From JAICKM01 sp035693165 (GTDB taxonomy: Bacteria > Chloroflexota > Chloroflexia > QHBQ01 > JAICKM01), in contig DASSGZ010000727.1 of NCBI GenBank assembly GCA_035693165.1, forward strand, positions 1-26,852: 26,852 nucleotides of DNA, written 5' to 3'. Position numbers and translations under genes: made by a program. The notes beneath the pieces were generated by a model that did not search any database, was not told the origin of the DNA, and saw nothing but the letters and a program-made list of their open reading frames with translations. This document shows, one piece after another, positions 13,434-20,688 of this stretch. The number at the start of each line of letters is the position of its first letter. Positions within the stretch are counted from its first letter, which is position 1.

Positions 13434-15968
13434 ATGACCCAGATGCTGGAACTGACCCCGCCGTCCGGCGTCGTGCTCGCGGAGCCGGATGCCGGCTCGG
13501 CTCCCGCCGGGGCGCTCGCGGGCCTCTCCGCCGCCGAAGTCCTGGCCCGCCGTGCCCAGGGCCAGGGCAACAATGTCGCCCTGGCGACCGGGCGCTCGTA
13601 TCAAGAAATCCTGCGCGAGAACGTCTTTACCTTTATCAACGGGGTGCTGTTCAGCATCGGCGCGGTGCTGGTGGCGCTGGGCCGTGTGAGCGATGCCGTC
13701 ATCTCCGTCGGCCTGGTCTTTATCAACGTGATCGTGAGCCTGGTGCAAGAGGTGCGCGCCAAGCGCAAACTCGACCGCATCGCCTTGCTGACCCGCCCGC
13801 GGGCCACCGTGATCCGCGACGGGCGGACGCAGGAGATCGACCCCGGCGAGATCGTGCGAGGCGATCTCCTGGTCGTCCATGCCGGAGACCAGATCGTGGT
13901 GGACGGCCAGGTGGTGGGCGACGGGCGCATGGACGTGGACGAGTCGCTGCTGACCGGAGAAGCCGATCTCATCGTCAAGCGCGCGGGCGACCCGGTCTAC
14001 TCCGGCAGTTTCTGCGTGACCGGCGGCGCGACCTACGTAGCCGAGAAAGTCGGCGCCGCCAGCCTCGCCAACCAGATCACGCTGGGCGCCCGCGCTTTCC
14101 GCCGGGTCTACACGCCCTTGCAGCGCGAGATCAACCTGGTCATCCGCGTGCTGGTGTTGATGGCCTCCTTCTTCGGCATCCTGCTCGTCACCGGCGCGAT
14201 TGTCTCCGATATCCCGCTCGTGCAGAGCGTGCAGATGGCCGCCGTGATCGCCGGACTGGTGCCCAACGGCCTGTTCATGGCGATCACCCTGGCCTACGCC
14301 ATCGGCGCGGTGCGCATCGCCACGCGGGGCGCGCTGGTCCAGCAGGCCAACGCCGTCGAGTCGCTGAGCAATGTGGACGTGCTCTGCCTGGATAAGACCG
14401 GCACGCTGACCGCCAACCGCATCAATCTGCACGCGCTCTACCCGATGGGCCTGAGCGAACCCGAATTGCGCGGCCTGCTGGGCGACTACGCCGTGAGCAC
14501 GCGCGACGGCAACCGCACCAACGACGCCATTGTGGCCGCCACCACGGGCAAGCCACGGCAGGTGCGCGAGGCGGTCCCCTTCTCCTCGGCGCGCAAGTGG
14601 AGCGCGCTGGCCTTTGACGACCCGGCGCTGCGCGGGGTCTATGTGCTGGGCGCGCCCGAAATGCTGGCGCCCGCCGTGCGCATAGATGCCGAGATGGAGG
14701 CGCGCATGGCCGCCGCCACCGCCGAGGGTATGCGCGTGCTGCTGTTCGCCTACCGCACCGACCTGGTGCCGCTGTACGATGCCGCCGAGCAGCCGCAGTT
14801 GCCCGCTGCGCTGACCCCGCTAGGCGTGCTGGTCTTCAGCGACGAGTTGCGCCCCGAGGCGCGCGCCACGCTGACCGGCTTCGCCCAGGCGGGCATCAAG
14901 CTGAAGATCATCTCCGGCGACAACCCGCACACCGTGGCCGCGCTGGCGACGCAGGCCGGTCTCGGCCCCGACATTCGCGTGGTCTCCGGCCCCGAGCTGG
15001 CCGCCATGGATGATGCGCAGTTCGCCCAGGTGGCCGAGGACACCACCGTCTTTGGCCGCATCACCCCGCAGCAGAAAGAGCGGTTGGTGCAGGCGCTGCG
15101 CGGGCGCGGCCACTATGTCGCCATGATCGGCGACGGCGTCAACGACGTGCTCTCGCTCAAGCAGGCCGACCTGGGTATCGCCATGGAGAGCGGCAGCCAG
15201 GCGACCCGCGGCGTGGCCGACATTGTGCTGCTGCAAGACTCGTTCGCCGCGCTGCCCGCCGCGTTCCAGGAAGGCCAGCGCATCCGCAACGGCATGCTCG
15301 ACATCATGAAGCTGTTCATGACGCGCGTGCTCTACATGGCGCTGCTGATCGTCGCCACGGGCATCGTCGGGCCGGAGTTCCCTTTCACGCCGCGGCAAAG
15401 CTCGATCCTGGTGCTGCTGACGGTAGGCATCCCGACGCTGGCGCTGACGGTGTGGGCGCAACCCGGCGCGCAACCGCGCCGCCGCGGGCTGGTCCGCTCG
15501 CTGCTCGGCTTCGTGCTACCCGCGATGGCCTCACTGGGCCTGGTGGCCGGGGGCATCTACCTGGGCTACTTCGTCATGAACCTGCTGGCGCTGAAGGCGG
15601 CCAACCCGTTCGTGAGCGATGCCGCCGTCTTCGCCCAGATTTTGCCCGCCGCGCGCACCGCGCTGATCACCGTCACGGTGATGTGTGGCCTGCAATTGAT
15701 GTTGTTCGCCAAGCCGCCGAGCGCGACCTGGGTGGGCGGTAGCCCGCTCAGCGGCGACCGCCGCCCGGCCTGGCTGGCCCTGGCCCTGTTCGCGGTCTAC
15801 TGCCTGGTGCTGGTGGTGCCGGCGCTGCGCGACATGTTCGAGCTGGCCCCGCTGGCCCTGCACGACTTCGCCTTCGTGAGCACCGTCGCCGTGCTCTGGG
15901 GCCTGGCCCTGCGCTACGCCTGGCGCGCCCGCCTGCTGGACCGCTTCCTGACGGTGGACCTGAGCTAG
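13434..15968 (+). CDS. Cation-transporting P-type ATPase, CtpE-like
   Basis: An 844-residue P-type ATPase of the inner membrane. In order: a GLSAAEVLARR N-terminal region, two membrane helices, an actuator domain with DESLLTGEAD, two helices around AGLVPNGLFMAI, the phosphorylation motif DKTGTLTANR, an N-domain with FSSARKWSAL, the P-domain SGDNPHT and GDGVNDVLSLKQADLGIAM, then six C-terminal helices. The overall pattern matches the CtpE-type group, one member of which imports calcium in mycobacteria. The usual PEGL of the ion site is PNGL here, so the ion is uncertain. The second ATG (13434) is preferred over 13431: AGGAG is 5 nt away against 2 nt. A hairpin terminator follows. No metal-binding N-terminal domain or regulator is adjacent. 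Confidence 0.93.
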   Translation: MTQMLELTPPSGVVLAEPDAGSAPAGALAGLSAAEVLARRAQGQGNNVALATGRSYQEILRENVFTFINGVLFSIGAVLVALGRVSDAVISVGLVFINVIVSLVQEVRAKRKLDRIALLTRPRATVIRDGRTQEIDPGEIVRGDLLVVHAGDQIVVDGQVVGDGRMDVDESLLTGEADLIVKRAGDPVYSGSFCVTGGATYVAEKVGAASLANQITLGARAFRRVYTPLQREINLVIRVLVLMASFFGILLVTGAIVSDIPLVQSVQMAAVIAGLVPNGLFMAITLAYAIGAVRIATRGALVQQANAVESLSNVDVLCLDKTGTLTANRINLHALYPMGLSEPELRGLLGDYAVSTRDGNRTNDAIVAATTGKPRQVREAVPFSSARKWSALAFDDPALRGVYVLGAPEMLAPAVRIDAEMEARMAAATAEGMRVLLFAYRTDLVPLYDAAEQPQLPAALTPLGVLVFSDELRPEARATLTGFAQAGIKLKIISGDNPHTVAALATQAGLGPDIRVVSGPELAAMDDAQFAQVAEDTTVFGRITPQQKERLVQALRGRGHYVAMIGDGVNDVLSLKQADLGIAMESGSQATRGVADIVLLQDSFAALPAAFQEGQRIRNGMLDIMKLFMTRVLYMALLIVATGIVGPEFPFTPRQSSILVLLTVGIPTLALTVWAQPGAQPRRRGLVRSLLGFVLPAMASLGLVAGGIYLGYFVMNLLALKAANPFVSDAAVFAQILPAARTALITVTVMCGLQLMLFAKPPSATWVGGSPLSGDRRPAWLALALFAVYCLVLVVPALRDMFELAPLALHDFAFVSTVAVLWGLALRYAWRARLLDRFLTVDLS

Positions 15969-15996
15969 CGCGGATCGGCAATATAATTTCGAAAGC

Positions 15997-16028
15997 AACG
16001 GGCGAGGAGCTTGGCTCCTCGCCCGTTT
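15997..16028 (+). terminator. Rho-independent terminator after the P-type ATPase
   Basis: aacgggcgaggagc (15997-16010) pairs perfectly with gctcctcgcccgtt (16014-16027) around a 3-nt loop, and a short T run follows. It is 28 nt past the ATPase stop. The open frame of the next gene overlaps it, which is one reason to doubt that gene's 5' end. Confidence 0.9.
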
Positions 16029-16775
16029 CACGCTTTGCCGCTGAATAGTCGCGCTGCGTCTAACCCGCCTCCGCCACAGTCTCCGTTGATTGTCTGTAAT
16101 ACAGGTTGTCTTGGTGATGAGCAATGGACCGGGGCAACAACCGGAGCTGCTGCCTATATTTATGTTGCAATTCGTGGCATTGTCTGTACCAACTGCTATC
16201 CAGGAAACTATCTGCGCGAATCTCTTGAAATAATTGACTCCAACACGTGGGGTCACGTCAAAATCGGATACGAAGTCCTTTCGGACAATCTAGATTATTA
16301 CTATTATTGCAATCAACCGCCGGGTAGCGCAGAATCATGTGCTGTGGTGGGGCGGGTTCCCGAAACAGATTACGGCAACTACACAGGCTTCAAGATCACG
16401 CGTAACCGCCAAGGCCCGTATAACGTACTTGTACAAGTATGGAGTGGTGGCGTGCCCCAGTTTAACTGGCCCCCGCCGGGAACGCCTGCATTAAGCAATA
16501 ACATGGGAGGGGCGTACGGTACTCCGAATCAGTATGTCGGTACAGACATTTATTTGATTACGGAGATGAAAGGCGACAGCGTGAACATGGACAGCGGAGG
16601 CGATGTGGATTGGATTAAGAACCACTGGCAATCCTCCGATGGTGGTTACCACTACCAATCTGCATCGGGCTATCGCTACCAAGGTTACTTTCCACCTATA
16701 TCAGATGGATGGCGTGTGGTGCCAGAGTACTCTACCACAGGCGGCGATTTCTGGACTTGCTGCTGCTGGGATTGA
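16011..16775 (+). CDS. Cysteine- and tyrosine-rich protein, start uncertain, possibly 5'-truncated
   Basis: An open frame of up to 254 codons with no ATG or GTG near its beginning. The only candidate starts are TTG at 16011 (inside the terminator), 16035 and 16086, none with a ribosome binding site. No signal peptide is encoded. The body is rich in Tyr, Gly, Asn and Trp, has nine cysteines and ends FWTCCCWD, which looks like an exported, disulfide-bonded beta-sandwich. WGHVKIGYEV and VGTDIYLITEMKG are typical strand patterns. I cannot name the family. The base composition is much lower in GC than its neighbours from about 16080 onward. The next gene starts 35 nt later with a good ribosome binding site, so they may be a pair. 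It could be a truncated remnant or use an unusual start. Confidence 0.6.
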   Translation: MAPRPFHALPLNSRAASNPPPPQSPLIVCNTGCLGDEQWTGATTGAAAYIYVAIRGIVCTNCYPGNYLRESLEIIDSNTWGHVKIGYEVLSDNLDYYYYCNQPPGSAESCAVVGRVPETDYGNYTGFKITRNRQGPYNVLVQVWSGGVPQFNWPPPGTPALSNNMGGAYGTPNQYVGTDIYLITEMKGDSVNMDSGGDVDWIKNHWQSSDGGYHYQSASGYRYQGYFPPISDGWRVVPEYSTTGGDFWTCCCWD

Positions 16776-16810
16776 GTGCTCAGTAGAAGCACGGAAAGGA
16801 GAACTTTGTA

Positions 16811-17452
16811 ATGAAATTCGCCCGATTGTACGTTCTGGCTGCTGCTGCGTGCCTAGTGCTTGTGATCCAACTCGTCTTCGCCCAATCCCATGTGACCGGT
16901 GGGCAGGAAGTGGCGATGAAAGTTATCCCGGCTGCTCAGGGGGTCGCCACTCCCAATCGGGGGCCGGGAGTCCCGCCCGCGCCGGCCGAGACTGTTGTGC
17001 GTCCCGATGGTCATATTGCACATGTACCGGCATTTCGCCCGGATAATGCTGCCGGTCCACCATCTACGACCGACGTGAACCCTTCGCAGCGAGGGTATCC
17101 CGCTATTCAGCCCCACCAGGGAAGCGATGCGCAGATCGGGCCGATCACGGAAGCCGATGTTCGTGCATATAATCAACTGAAGCACACGCACGGTATTGAA
17201 GGCTATCCATCCACTATCCCGGTGCAGATAGAGAGCATCGCGTTTTTGACCGCGGGCGCATTGCGGGCCGCGCAGCCGGCGGCAACCGTGCCAGGACTTC
17301 CCGACTCGACTGAGGTGTGCTATGTGGTCTACCAGGGGAACTTCGTGCTGACTGAACCTGGCGGGAGTAACTCGTACCCGCGGGCTTTTGAGGTGTTCGA
17401 CGTGCATACCGGGAATCAGTTAGTGGCCGGCGTGGGGCCGGGAATCAAGTGA
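16811..17452 (+). CDS. Secreted protein of unknown function, 213 aa
   Basis: A 213-residue protein with a clear N-terminal signal sequence: MKFARLYVLAAAACLVLVI, then QLVFAQS, with a likely signal peptidase I site after FA-Q. The mature part has a long Pro/Gly/Ala-rich linker (about residues 40-120) and then a compact region ending TEVCYVVYQGNFVLTEPGG and FEVFDVHTGNQL, which reads as a small beta domain. I do not recognise the family. The ATG at 16811 follows ggaaaggag at good spacing. It is 35 nt from the preceding cysteine-rich frame, so both are probably on one mRNA. Its base composition is also lower in GC than the surrounding genome, consistent with acquisition. Export is a confident inference, function is unknown. 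Confidence 0.8.
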   Translation: MKFARLYVLAAAACLVLVIQLVFAQSHVTGGQEVAMKVIPAAQGVATPNRGPGVPPAPAETVVRPDGHIAHVPAFRPDNAAGPPSTTDVNPSQRGYPAIQPHQGSDAQIGPITEADVRAYNQLKHTHGIEGYPSTIPVQIESIAFLTAGALRAAQPAATVPGLPDSTEVCYVVYQGNFVLTEPGGSNSYPRAFEVFDVHTGNQLVAGVGPGIK

Positions 17453-17535
17453 AGCCCTAATTATGTGGATGCAACCAAACGCGTAACAGCGCTCGGCCTG
17501 CTGCTACGTATAATTATCAAACACTGAAGTGTGAC

Positions 17536-17560
17536 GGGCGCGGATCCAAGCTCCGCGCCC
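17536..17560. terminator. Hairpin after the secreted pair
   Basis: gggcgcgga (17536-17544) and tccgcgccc (17552-17560) form a perfect 9-bp stem with a 7-nt loop. It is 84 nt past the second stop and has no U tract, so it may be a weak or Rho-aided terminator. Confidence 0.5.
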
Positions 17561-17627
17561 ACCCGATGTTTGCGCCTCTGGCGCATACCTCGCCGGGAAG
17601 GGTTGGGATTAGGCTCAGTGGCCCCTC

Positions 17628-17656
17628 TTTACACGCCCCGCGCCCTCTGCTACAAT
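17628..17656 (+). promoter_or_regulatory. Sigma-70-type promoter for the P-loop ATPase gene
   Basis: TTTACA (17628-17633), an exact 17-nt spacer and TACAAT (17651-17656) lie 73 nt upstream of the start. Both boxes match consensus at five of six positions in a GC-rich context, so this is one of the best promoters in the window. Confidence 0.75.
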
Positions 17657-17728
17657 AACGCGCAGAACGGATCTGCATAGCGCCCGGCGCGGGGGGAGAC
17701 CGGGTCACAGGGATAACGAGGGGGCGCG

Positions 17729-19786
17729 ATGAAGCAGACGACTGGGCGGGTGGCCGCGCCGGAGAGGGCCACGGCCCCGGCGCGTGCCGGGAGTTTTGTG
17801 GGGCGGCAGGCCGAACTGGCGCGGTTCGCGGAGGCCATACGCGCGCCCCAACCGGCGTTCTGGGTGTTGCATGTCTACGGGCCGGGGGGCATCGGCAAGT
17901 CGAGCCTGCTGGCCGAGTTCCGCCGGCTGGCCGCGGAAGCGGGGTGCCCGGCGGTCTTGCTCGACGGGCGCAACGTCGCGGCGACCCCGGCGGGCTTCCG
18001 CGCCGCGTTGGCCGAGGCGGGGTTTAGCCTGGCGCCCATGCCGGGCCGCCGCGTGTTGTTGATCGACACGTACGAGTTGATCGCCGCGCTCGACCCCTGG
18101 CTGCGTGACGAATTCCTGCCGGCGTTGCCCGACAACATCCTGGTGGTCATCGCCGGGCGCGAACCGCCCGCGCTGGCCTGGCGGCACGACCTGGGCTGGC
18201 AGGAGTTGACGGCGGGCATCGAACTAGACAACCTGCCGGAGGCCGATGCGCGGGCCTACCTGGCCCGTCGCCAGGTGCCGGAAGCCCAGCACGCGGCGGC
18301 TCTGCGCTTCACCCGCGGCTATCCCCTGGCGCTCTCGCTGCTGGCCGAAATCTTCGTGCAGCAGCCGGCTACCAGCTTCAGCGGGCAGGCCCCGCGCGAC
18401 GTGGTGGGCGTGTTGCTGGACCGCTTCCTGCGCGAGGTGCCGAGCGAGCGGGCGCGGGCGGCGCTGGCGGCGTGCGCCATCGTGCGCACGCTCACCGAAC
18501 CGCTGCTGGCCGCGCTGCTCCAGGTCGACGACGCCCTGGCCGAGTTCGACTGGCTGCGCGGCCTCTCGTTCATCTACGCCGGGCCGCGCGGCATCTACCC
18601 GCACGACCTGGCCCGCGAGGCGCTCGAAGCCGACCTGAAATGGCGCGATCCCGCGGCGTTCGGGGCGTTCCACCGGCGGGCGCACGAGTACTACGTGCTG
18701 CGCATGCGTTCGCCGCAGGACGACGACGACAACTACCACGATTTCGTCTACCTGCACAAGAACCCGCGCATCCGCGCCGTGTTCGCCTGGGACCAGATGC
18801 ACGGGCTGCGGGCGACCGCGCCGTGGCCCACCGACTGGGCGCACCTGCGCGCCATGGTGGCCCGGCACGAGGGCGCGGAATCGGCGGCGCTGGCCGATTT
18901 CTGGTACACGCGCCAGCCGGAGGGCGTCACGGTCATCCGCCGCGACGACGGCCCGCCCGAAGGCTTCCTGTTCCACCTCATTTTGCGCCCCGCCGACGCG
19001 GCGACCTACGCCGCCGACCCGGCGACCGCCGCCGCCTGGCGCTATATCGAGGCGACCACGCCCCTGGAGAGCGACGAGGTGGCGAGCCTGCTGCGCTTCT
19101 GGATGGCCGCCGACAGCTACCAGGCCGTCTCGGCGGTGCAGGGCGTGGCCTTCGTCATCGCCGCCCGCCACGTCATTACCACTCCGCACCTGGTGCGCAC
19201 CAGTTTCGTCTTCGCCGACCCGCCCGCCTGGGAAGCGGTCATGGCCCACTTCGACCTGACCCGCCTGCCCGCGGGGGATTTCACCGTGGGCGGCCACACC
19301 TACGGCGTCTTCACCCACGACTGGCGCGCGCGCCCGCCCATGGCCTGGCTGGCGGCGATGGCCGACCGGGAGGTGACGGAAGAACTGGCTGCGCCGCTCG
19401 ATGCGCCGTCCGGCCCGGATGTGGTGCTCGATCAGGCCGCGTTTGCCGCCGCCGTGCGTGATGCCCTGCGCGACCTGGGCGACCGCGCCGCGCTAGCCGC
19501 CAACCCGCTGCTGGGCACGCCGCTGGTCGCCCGGCGCCTGCCGCCCAGCGCCGGGGATCCCGAGCGCGCTGCGGCCTTGCGCGCCGTGGTCCTGGAGGCG
19601 CTGGCCCCGCTGGCCGCGAACCCGCGCGAGACGCCGCTCTACCAGGCGCTCTACTATACCTACGTGGTGCCCGTGGGCAGCCAGGACCGCACGGCGCGCC
19701 GCCTGGGCGTGCCCTTCAGCACCTTCCGCCGCCACCTCAAGGCCGGCACCGACCGGCTCATCGCGGCGCTCTGGGCGTTGCGGTAG
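17729..19786 (+). CDS. P-loop (STAND-like) ATPase with C-terminal helix-turn-helix
   Basis: A 685-residue protein. Residues about 20-240 form an NTPase: Walker A GPGGIGKS at 51-58, Walker B VLLIDTYE at 109-116, and a sensor-like VVIAGREPP. Helical bundles follow to about 380. Residues about 390-540 carry a domain of strands and helices (YIEATTPLESDEVASLLRFW, then GDFTVGGHTYGVFTHDW) that I cannot name with confidence. The C-terminal 30 residues (DRTARRLGVPFSTFRRHL) look like a sigma-region-4-type helix-turn-helix. Such proteins are signalling ATPases or transcription regulators, with a ligand sensed by the middle domain. A good promoter and a GAGGGGG box precede the ATG. No partner gene is adjacent. 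Family membership is sound; role and ligand are open. Confidence 0.75.
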   Translation: MKQTTGRVAAPERATAPARAGSFVGRQAELARFAEAIRAPQPAFWVLHVYGPGGIGKSSLLAEFRRLAAEAGCPAVLLDGRNVAATPAGFRAALAEAGFSLAPMPGRRVLLIDTYELIAALDPWLRDEFLPALPDNILVVIAGREPPALAWRHDLGWQELTAGIELDNLPEADARAYLARRQVPEAQHAAALRFTRGYPLALSLLAEIFVQQPATSFSGQAPRDVVGVLLDRFLREVPSERARAALAACAIVRTLTEPLLAALLQVDDALAEFDWLRGLSFIYAGPRGIYPHDLAREALEADLKWRDPAAFGAFHRRAHEYYVLRMRSPQDDDDNYHDFVYLHKNPRIRAVFAWDQMHGLRATAPWPTDWAHLRAMVARHEGAESAALADFWYTRQPEGVTVIRRDDGPPEGFLFHLILRPADAATYAADPATAAAWRYIEATTPLESDEVASLLRFWMAADSYQAVSAVQGVAFVIAARHVITTPHLVRTSFVFADPPAWEAVMAHFDLTRLPAGDFTVGGHTYGVFTHDWRARPPMAWLAAMADREVTEELAAPLDAPSGPDVVLDQAAFAAAVRDALRDLGDRAALAANPLLGTPLVARRLPPSAGDPERAAALRAVVLEALAPLAANPRETPLYQALYYTYVVPVGSQDRTARRLGVPFSTFRRHLKAGTDRLIAALWALR

Positions 19787-19859
19787 CGGGGCAACCTCAC
19801 CCCCGGCTGGGTGTACCCCACCCCGCCGCGGGGACGGGCGATCGCTCCGCCATGCGTCT

Positions 19860-19897
19860 CCCCCTTCCCGGCGCGGGAAAGGGGCCGGGGGGTTAGG
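19860..19897. repeat. Family C repeat at a convergent gene junction
   Basis: cccccttcccg is followed by a shortened, one-base-variant partner (cgggaaaggggc) and the ccggggggttagg tail. It occupies the gap between the ATPase stop (19786) and the stop of the minus-strand RsbR-like gene (19904), so it could terminate both transcripts. Confidence 0.75.
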
Positions 19898-19903
19898 CCC
19901 GTC

Positions 19904-20350
19904 TCAGCCCTTCTTCGGGCCCTGTTTCACGACCTCGTCGAGGTTGATGCGGCTGAGGATGTGGCGCGCGGTGCGGACCAGGCTGGTCAGGCGGCGCAGC
20001 GTTCCGGCCTGGAGATCCGGGTCATCGGCGAGTTCGCGGGTGAGGACGGGGCCCATGGTCTGTTCCACAATGTCGGCGGCGGTCAGCAGGGCGTCGATGC
20101 CGTAGCCCTGGACGATGCGCTGGCGGCCCGTGTGCTCCAGCACCTGGGTCAGGTGCGTCGGGTCATACGCGGTGAGGCTGGCGATCATCGCATCGACAAT
20201 CGCCGTGAAGCGTTCGGTGACGGTGGGCAGCGGGACGTTGTGATAATCGGGGATTTCCTGGTGGATACGCCGGGCGATCACGTCGATCATAGCGGTGCGC
20301 TGGGCGCGCAAGATCTCGGCGACGCGATCCGGGGGGTTATGGCCACTCAT
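19904..20350 (-). CDS. RsbR N-terminal-like sensor protein, 148 aa
   Basis: A 148-residue all-helical protein that resembles the RsbR/RsbRD N-terminal domain, the sensory part of stressosome components. It has a helix start DRVAEILRAQRTAMIDVIAR, TVTERFTAIVDAMIASL, then TGRQRIVQGYGIDALLTAADIV, which is the usual R..G....L pattern. No STAS domain follows, so this is a stand-alone sensor half that would need a partner. The ATG at 20350 is used; the ribosome binding site is poor (GGAG 13 nt upstream), so the start is less sure. An extended -10 lies at 20471-20466, about 115 nt upstream. It is divergent from the MFS gene. No STAS, RsbS or RsbT gene is visible nearby. Confidence 0.65.
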   Translation of the reverse strand: MSGHNPPDRVAEILRAQRTAMIDVIARRIHQEIPDYHNVPLPTVTERFTAIVDAMIASLTAYDPTHLTQVLEHTGRQRIVQGYGIDALLTAADIVEQTMGPVLTRELADDPDLQAGTLRRLTSLVRTARHILSRINLDEVVKQGPKKG

Positions 20351-20465
20351 AGCAGGTCGGTTGCTCCATGTAAGTAAGGTCGGGCGCCGCGAGCGCAAGC
20401 CGGCGCCGGGTGCGGTCGCGGTCCCTGCAATGGGCTGGAGGATGGTCACGCCGATCCGCGCCCCC

Positions 20466-20474
20466 ATTATAGCA
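20466..20474 (-). promoter_or_regulatory. Extended -10 promoter for the RsbR-like gene
   Basis: On the minus strand the sequence is TGCTATAAT: a perfect -10 (20471-20466) with an upstream TGn. No -35 is evident. It lies back to back with the promoter of the MFS gene. Confidence 0.55.
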
Positions 20475-20505
20475 CATCCGTGCCCCGGCCGGCCGCGGTG
20501 GCGCA

Positions 20506-20534
20506 TTTACAAGGCGCGGGCGCCGTGCTATCAT
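20506..20534 (+). promoter_or_regulatory. Sigma-70-type promoter for the MFS transporter gene
   Basis: TTTACA (20506-20511), a 17-nt spacer and TATCAT (20529-20534). The in-frame ATG at 20533 overlaps the -10 and so cannot be the start of a protein made from this promoter. This supports the ATG at 20689. Confidence 0.7.
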
Positions 20535-20688
20535 GGCAGTAAGCCCGGCGCGGCCCGCCCTGGTCACCCCGCCGGACCCCTCTGCCGCCGTCGCCCGCGC
20601 CTGTATCGGCGCGACGATCTTGACCGCTGCGCCCACGCCCGCAGCCGATGCTCGCGCCGGGCCCCAGGCCCCGCCCCCGGAGAACCAT

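Noticed and set aside
18224..19461. Overlapping frames of 364 and 329 codons within the P-loop ATPase gene
   Set aside because: Shadow frames; the ATPase frame has Walker motifs, a promoter and a ribosome binding site.
17729..19786. Anti-phage STAND (Avs-type) defence gene
   Set aside because: No effector domain at the N-terminus, no long repeat sensor at the C-terminus, and no other defence genes nearby; a helix-turn-helix end fits regulation better.
20533..20688. A 52-codon N-terminal extension of the MFS transporter
   Set aside because: The ATG at 20533 lies in the -10 box of a good promoter, and the extension is Pro/Ala-rich with no ribosome binding site; GGAG precedes the ATG at 20689.
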